DNA of 64,000 bases from a bacterium (GTDB lineage Bacteria > Oederibacteriota > JAAXVQ01 > JAUVAV01): positions 1 to 64,000 of the forward strand of contig JAIORK010000045.1 in assembly GCA_021108215.1 (NCBI GenBank), read 5' to 3'. This document shows, in pieces, positions 60,656 through 64,000 of this stretch. Below the pieces are notes generated by a model. It was not told the DNA's origin and searched no databases. It worked only from the letters and a program-made list of their open reading frames with translations. Position numbers and translations under genes: made by a program. Numbering within the stretch: the stretch's first letter is position 1; each line of letters begins with the position of its first letter.

Positions 60656-61414
60656 ATGAAAACATTCATGAAAAAGCTAACCGTATTCACAGTTGCACTA
60701 CTCATCACCGCCTCAATCATCACGCCCGCCGTTTATGCCGCGGATGTCACCTTGGACATCCCGGTGGTATCACAGTATGTATGGCGCGGCATTTTAGCCA
60801 ATGAAGAGCCGGTCTTGCAGCCTTCATTGACTGTCGCAGGTTCCAACGGACTGAGCTTCAACCTTTGGGGCAATATGGACATAACCGGTTTTGGCGAAGA
60901 AGCCGGTTACGGCAATCGCTCCGGCGAATTCACTGAAGTTGATTTGACACTGGACTATAGTTACTCTTTTGGAAAAGTGGGTCTTAGCGCCGGAATCATC
61001 TCGTATATTTTCCCCGGCCTGGGATCAACCACCCACGAATTATACGCCTCGGTCTCAGGCGATGTAATTGCCAGTCCAACCCTGGCTGTATATTCAGATG
61101 TTGATGAGGTCAAAGGCTCCTATTTTATGCTAAGCCTCGGACACAGCTTCTCCTTGACCGCAGGACCCTTGACCGGGATTGATCTCGGTCTGTCCGCCGG
61201 TTATGGCAGCGGTTCTTATAATCGGGGTTACTTCGGGATCGATGAAGCCAAACCGGTTGATCTGGTTGTTTCCCTGGGATTACCCCTTTCGATTTCCGGC
61301 ATCAGTGTGACACCCGGTGTTGTCTACAGTTATTTGCTCGACAGCGATATCAGTGAAGCGCTTGACAAATCCAGTTATGCGCTGTTTTCACTGACTGTCT
61401 CGCTAACTCTCTAA
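60656..61414 (+). CDS. TorF-family putative porin
   Basis: A 252-residue exported protein with a signal peptide (ending in AVYA). The family pattern SQYVWRGILANEEPVLQPSLT occurs right after it, then amphipathic strands that end with YALFSLTVSLTL. TorF-like porins are outer-membrane channels of unclear specificity. ATG at 60656 has CAGGAG at good spacing. Its place between the sigma-54 promoter and amtB suggests passage of ammonium or an amine across the outer membrane. Confidence 0.85.
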   Translation: MKTFMKKLTVFTVALLITASIITPAVYAADVTLDIPVVSQYVWRGILANEEPVLQPSLTVAGSNGLSFNLWGNMDITGFGEEAGYGNRSGEFTEVDLTLDYSYSFGKVGLSAGIISYIFPGLGSTTHELYASVSGDVIASPTLAVYSDVDEVKGSYFMLSLGHSFSLTAGPLTGIDLGLSAGYGSGSYNRGYFGIDEAKPVDLVVSLGLPLSISGISVTPGVVYSYLLDSDISEALDKSSYALFSLTVSLTL

Positions 61415-61430
61415 AGAAAGATAGGTGATA

Positions 61431-62864
61431 ATGATGAAATTTCTCAAGAGTTTTTTAATCACACTGCTTTTAACCACCGCAGGATGGGTCGCAATCGCCG
61501 GGGCTGAAGATGCCCCGATCCTGGAAACCACAACCATAGCAAGCGATGCCGTTGTTAAAGCACCGGCGGCAAACATCGCTTCCCTCATTATGGAAGCTAA
61601 AGATGCCGCCAGCGCTGCCCAGGACTCAGCCAATTGGGTCTGGATCCTCATTGCAGCCATTCTGGTCATGTTCATGCAACCGGGTTTTGCCATGCTGGAA
61701 GCCGGACTCACCCGCTCTAAAAACGCCGGTAATATCATGATGAAAAATTTGATGGATTTCTCGATCGGCTCAATCTCTTTTTTCGTCCTCGGTTTCGGGA
61801 TTATGTTTGGCGCAGATAAAATGGGCTTCTTTGGTAGTGATGGTTTTTTTCTTTCTTCCGCCAACACTGCCGGCAAAGACGGCATGTGGCAGTACGCCTT
61901 CTGGATGTTCCAGGTGGTTTTCGCAGCCACGGCAGCCACCATTGTTTCCGGTGCCATGGCGGAACGCACCAAATTCGTCGGCTACCTTATCTTTAGTGTT
62001 TTTATCACCTTGATAATCTACCCGGTGTCCGGACATTGGATATGGGGCGGAGGATGGCTCAGTAAGCTGGCAACACCCATGGTCGATTTTGCCGGATCAA
62101 CCGTTGTCCACTCAGTGGGTGGATGGCTTGCCTTGACAGGCGCCATCATCATCGGACCGCGTTTGGGTAAATACGGACCAAAAGGCGAATCAAAAGCCAT
62201 TATGGGTCACAATATTCCTCTGGCAGCCTTGGGTGTTTTTATCCTCTGGTTCAGCTGGTTTGGATTTAATGCCGGCAGCACCACAGAAGCAAGCCAGAAC
62301 ATCGGTCTGATTGCGGTCACGACCAATCTGGCTGCTGCGGCAGGTGCCATTGGTGCCCTCATCACGGTCTGGATCAAAGATAAAAAACCGGAACCGACCA
62401 TGGCTTTAAATGGTGTCCTCGCCGGTCTGGTAGCCATCACAGCCGGATGCGCCAATGTTTCGCCCATGGCGGCAATTATTATCGGTCTGTCTGCCGGCAT
62501 CTTGGTGGTCCTCTCGGTTGAGTTTATTGACAAAGTGCTCAAAATTGATGATCCGGTCGGTGCGATCAGCGTACACGGTGTCTGCGGTGCTTTCGGAACC
62601 CTGGCAGTCGGTATTTTCGCTTCCAGAGAATTTGGCGGCATTTCCGGTTTGCTGGATGGCGGCGGCCTGTCTCTGCTCGTCAGCCAGTTTATCGGTGTTG
62701 TGGCTGTATTTGCCTGGTGCATGGCAACCGGGTTGATTCTCTTTGGCGCGATCAAGGCAAGCAAGGTACTTCGGGTCAGCAAAGAAGACGAACTGCGGGG
62801 TCTGGACATCACCGAACATGGTGTGGAATCATATAGTGGATTCCAGATCTTCACAACGGAATAA
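61431..62864 (+). CDS. amtB: Ammonium transporter (Amt)
   Basis: A 477-residue membrane transporter. An N-terminal signal and a linker of about 60 residues precede eleven helices. The pore signature appears as [20 protein letters not shown] with the first His and [16 protein letters not shown] with the second; the outer Phe gate and [18 protein letters not shown] are also present. ATG at 61431 has GATAGG upstream. It is 14 bases before the PII gene, the usual pairing for AmtB and GlnK. Confidence 0.96.
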   Translation: MMKFLKSFLITLLLTTAGWVAIAGAEDAPILETTTIASDAVVKAPAANIASLIMEAKDAASAAQDSANWVWILIAAILVMFMQPGFAMLEAGLTRSKNAGNIMMKNLMDFSIGSISFFVLGFGIMFGADKMGFFGSDGFFLSSANTAGKDGMWQYAFWMFQVVFAATAATIVSGAMAERTKFVGYLIFSVFITLIIYPVSGHWIWGGGWLSKLATPMVDFAGSTVVHSVGGWLALTGAIIIGPRLGKYGPKGESKAIMGHNIPLAALGVFILWFSWFGFNAGSTTEASQNIGLIAVTTNLAAAAGAIGALITVWIKDKKPEPTMALNGVLAGLVAITAGCANVSPMAAIIIGLSAGILVVLSVEFIDKVLKIDDPVGAISVHGVCGAFGTLAVGIFASREFGGISGLLDGGGLSLLVSQFIGVVAVFAWCMATGLILFGAIKASKVLRVSKEDELRGLDITEHGVESYSGFQIFTTE

Positions 62865-62878
62865 GGGAGGAACAAATC

Positions 62879-63220
62879 ATGAAACTCGTTATTGCTTATA
62901 TTCAACCTCAGAAGCTAACCGAGGTCAAAGACGCCCTTGCAGCCGCCGGTGTCGGCAAAATGTCGGTCACCAATGCCTTGGGATGCGGCCAGCAGATGGG
63001 CTTCGAGGAAAACTATCGCGGAAATAAAATCACTATTAATCTTCTGAAAAAAGTACGTCTGGAAATTGCAGTCAACGACGCCTTCCTTAAAACCGTCATT
63101 GACACCATTATGGAAAGTGCTTGTACAGATACCATCGGTGACGGCAAAATTTTCGTTACTGAGCTGGTAGATTGCTACCGCATCCGTACTGGTGAAAAAG
63201 GCAAGGAAGCCATTGGCTAA
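62879..63220 (+). CDS. glnK: PII nitrogen regulatory protein lacking Tyr51
   Basis: A 113-residue PII protein that senses 2-oxoglutarate and ADP/ATP and would block the adjacent transporter. The B-loop [10 protein letters not shown] and C-loop YRIRTGEKG are intact. In the T-loop the sequence is [14 protein letters not shown]: the Tyr46 position and RG are kept, but the uridylylated Tyr51 of GlnB/GlnK is Ile. Uridylylation at that site is therefore impossible and control must depend on effector binding alone. GGGAGG precedes the start. The gene is 14 bases after amtB. Confidence 0.95.
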   Translation: MKLVIAYIQPQKLTEVKDALAAAGVGKMSVTNALGCGQQMGFEENYRGNKITINLLKKVRLEIAVNDAFLKTVIDTIMESACTDTIGDGKIFVTELVDCYRIRTGEKGKEAIG

Positions 63221-63224
63221 CCAC

Positions 63225-63299
63225 ACAGGAGAATGATGCGGGTACGCCGACAAAATGTCGGTCCTGCGGTGTCCCTCCGTTACCCCATCATTCTCCTGT
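63225..63299 (+). terminator. Long-stem structure after the nitrogen operon
   Basis: ACAGGAGAATGATG (63225-63238) pairs with CATCATTCTCCTGT (63286-63299). An inner hairpin CCGACA-AAA-TGTCGG is at 63247-63261. The inner part contains further GC-rich pairs. It lies directly after the PII stop and before the convergent gene at 63322. There is only a weak T-run, so it could equally be an RNA-stabilising structure. Confidence 0.6.
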
Positions 63300-63321
63300 T
63301 ACTTGCGTAAACCCCGGACCA

Positions 63322-64000
63322 TTAGTATGCGCTTTTCACCTTAATGTTCACTTCAGAGCCTTCATCCGAGGGAGCATTGCTCCTCAACCCTTTGAGATGT
63401 TGGTCCATAAAATAGTTAAACGATTTCACTATCTCACCGGCTCTTTTCTGTGCCTCGGGCAAGGGTCTGATCCCATAGTCGCCGGGAAACCCCAGAATCG
63501 GCGCAATCACAATCGGGCCCAAAGCCACAACACTTCCCCGGCCGGCCTGTACCTTGACTTCAATGGAATTGCCGCCAACCGTATCATCGTCATCCCGGGC
63601 TTCTTCCGCTTCAGCATCACGTATCCGGTATACCGGCACTGCTTTTGCCGTGACCCGGGTCCGATTGCCATAGGGTTTGAGCTTCACTTTTAAAATAAAA
63701 CGGTAATTCTCGTCAATCAGATCAAATTCCGCCTGACGAACCACTTCTTCCGGCAGCACTGTATCGGGGGTGGTTTCCGCGTCCATTTGATGCCGTGTGG
63801 TATGATACTGGGCGAGCGCCATATACAGTTCATCCGTCATAATACGTTTGACCACTGCCAGCGTCTGCGCCTCGCTCATAGGCACTACCCGCAAATATTG
63901 GGATTTACGCAGCACATCGTTTGAAGAAACTCTTTTGTCTTCCACCCACTTGTAAATACGCGGTTTGGCAAAAGCACCTGCCGCCATTCCCAATAAAAAA
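63322..64000 (-). CDS. Exported protein of unknown function, 5' end outside window
   Basis: The minus-strand frame is open to the window edge, so the start lies beyond position 64000. The visible 226 residues begin in a signal-peptide core (FLLGMAAGAFA) and continue with a mixed alpha/beta periplasmic domain. Basic and acidic stretches (EAEEARDDDD) and a Gly-rich segment near GPIVIAPILGFPGDYG occur; a small Arg-rich C-terminus follows. No family is recognised. It converges with the nitrogen operon. Confidence 0.7.
   Translation of the reverse strand, partial: FLLGMAAGAFAKPRIYKWVEDKRVSSNDVLRKSQYLRVVPMSEAQTLAVVKRIMTDELYMALAQYHTTRHQMDAETTPDTVLPEEVVRQAEFDLIDENYRFILKVKLKPYGNRTRVTAKAVPVYRIRDAEAEEARDDDDTVGGNSIEVKVQAGRGSVVALGPIVIAPILGFPGDYGIRPLPEAQKRAGEIVKSFNYFMDQHLKGLRSNAPSDEGSEVNIKVKSAY

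Overview
The window comes from an uncultured-looking, anaerobic, Gram-negative bacterium with an H2-producing fermentative type of metabolism. The evidence is outer-membrane proteins (a TonB-type receptor, several beta-barrels, a PorV-like protein), Lgt-dependent lipoproteins, an energy-converting [NiFe] hydrogenase with its full maturation set, several ferredoxins and a radical-SAM aminomutase. The mix of a PorV/FlgD-type secreted pair, an archaeal-order Mbh hydrogenase and hgcAB fits several poorly cultured phyla. I cannot place it further from sequence alone. No rRNA, tRNA, CRISPR array, phage or intact transposase gene was seen. Intergenic regions are rich in dispersed palindromic repeats.

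Layout, left to right. Positions 1-706 hold a partial coiled-coil protein. 1296-3157 is a TetR regulator plus nitronate-monooxygenase operon with a clear operator. 3166-9284 (minus) is hypA-B-F-C-D-E for [NiFe] maturation, followed by a His-rich nickel/cobalt transporter (9756-10469) and a decayed hypA copy (10541-10812). 11080-14017 is a secreted FlgD-type protein plus a PorV-like barrel. 14823-23474 (minus) is a hydrogenase maturation protease and a complete 14-gene mbhA-N membrane-bound hydrogenase with Mrp-antiporter modules. 23741-26739 has a response regulator, a glycosyltransferase and a KamA-family enzyme. 27011-32055 has a GDPD-like protein and two GH99-like proteins. 32658-35817 has a ferredoxin, Lgt, a WxxGxW-repeat protein and a membrane-flavodoxin-ferredoxin fusion. 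35951-41991 (minus) is a TetR, LolA-like, barrel, ABC and two-permease operon. 42170-46303 has a nickel transporter with a DUF1007 protein and a TonB receptor.

46680-53305 (minus) looks like one long operon: a PP-loop ATPase, an SDR protein, an ArsC arsenate reductase, HgcA and HgcB (the mercury-methylation pair), a secreted protein, an outer-membrane protein and ApbE. 53808-56686 is Rrf2-cysK-metY with an operator. 56800-60410 has SUI1, MsrB, unknown proteins and an HD-domain protein. 60542-63220 is a sigma-54 promoter driving a TorF-like barrel, an ammonium transporter and an unusual PII protein. A partial secreted protein ends the window.

Together these genes describe ferredoxin-driven H2 evolution coupled to ion pumping (mbh), the machinery to import nickel and build its active site (hyp, two transporters, protease), nitrogen and sulfur assimilation under dedicated regulators, and a likely ability to methylate mercury. 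The hgcAB pair linked to arsC, and the complete bacterial mbhA-N cluster, are the two most notable systems. The unexplained long inverted repeats around 46.4-46.6 kb and 53.4-53.8 kb are the most notable non-coding structures.
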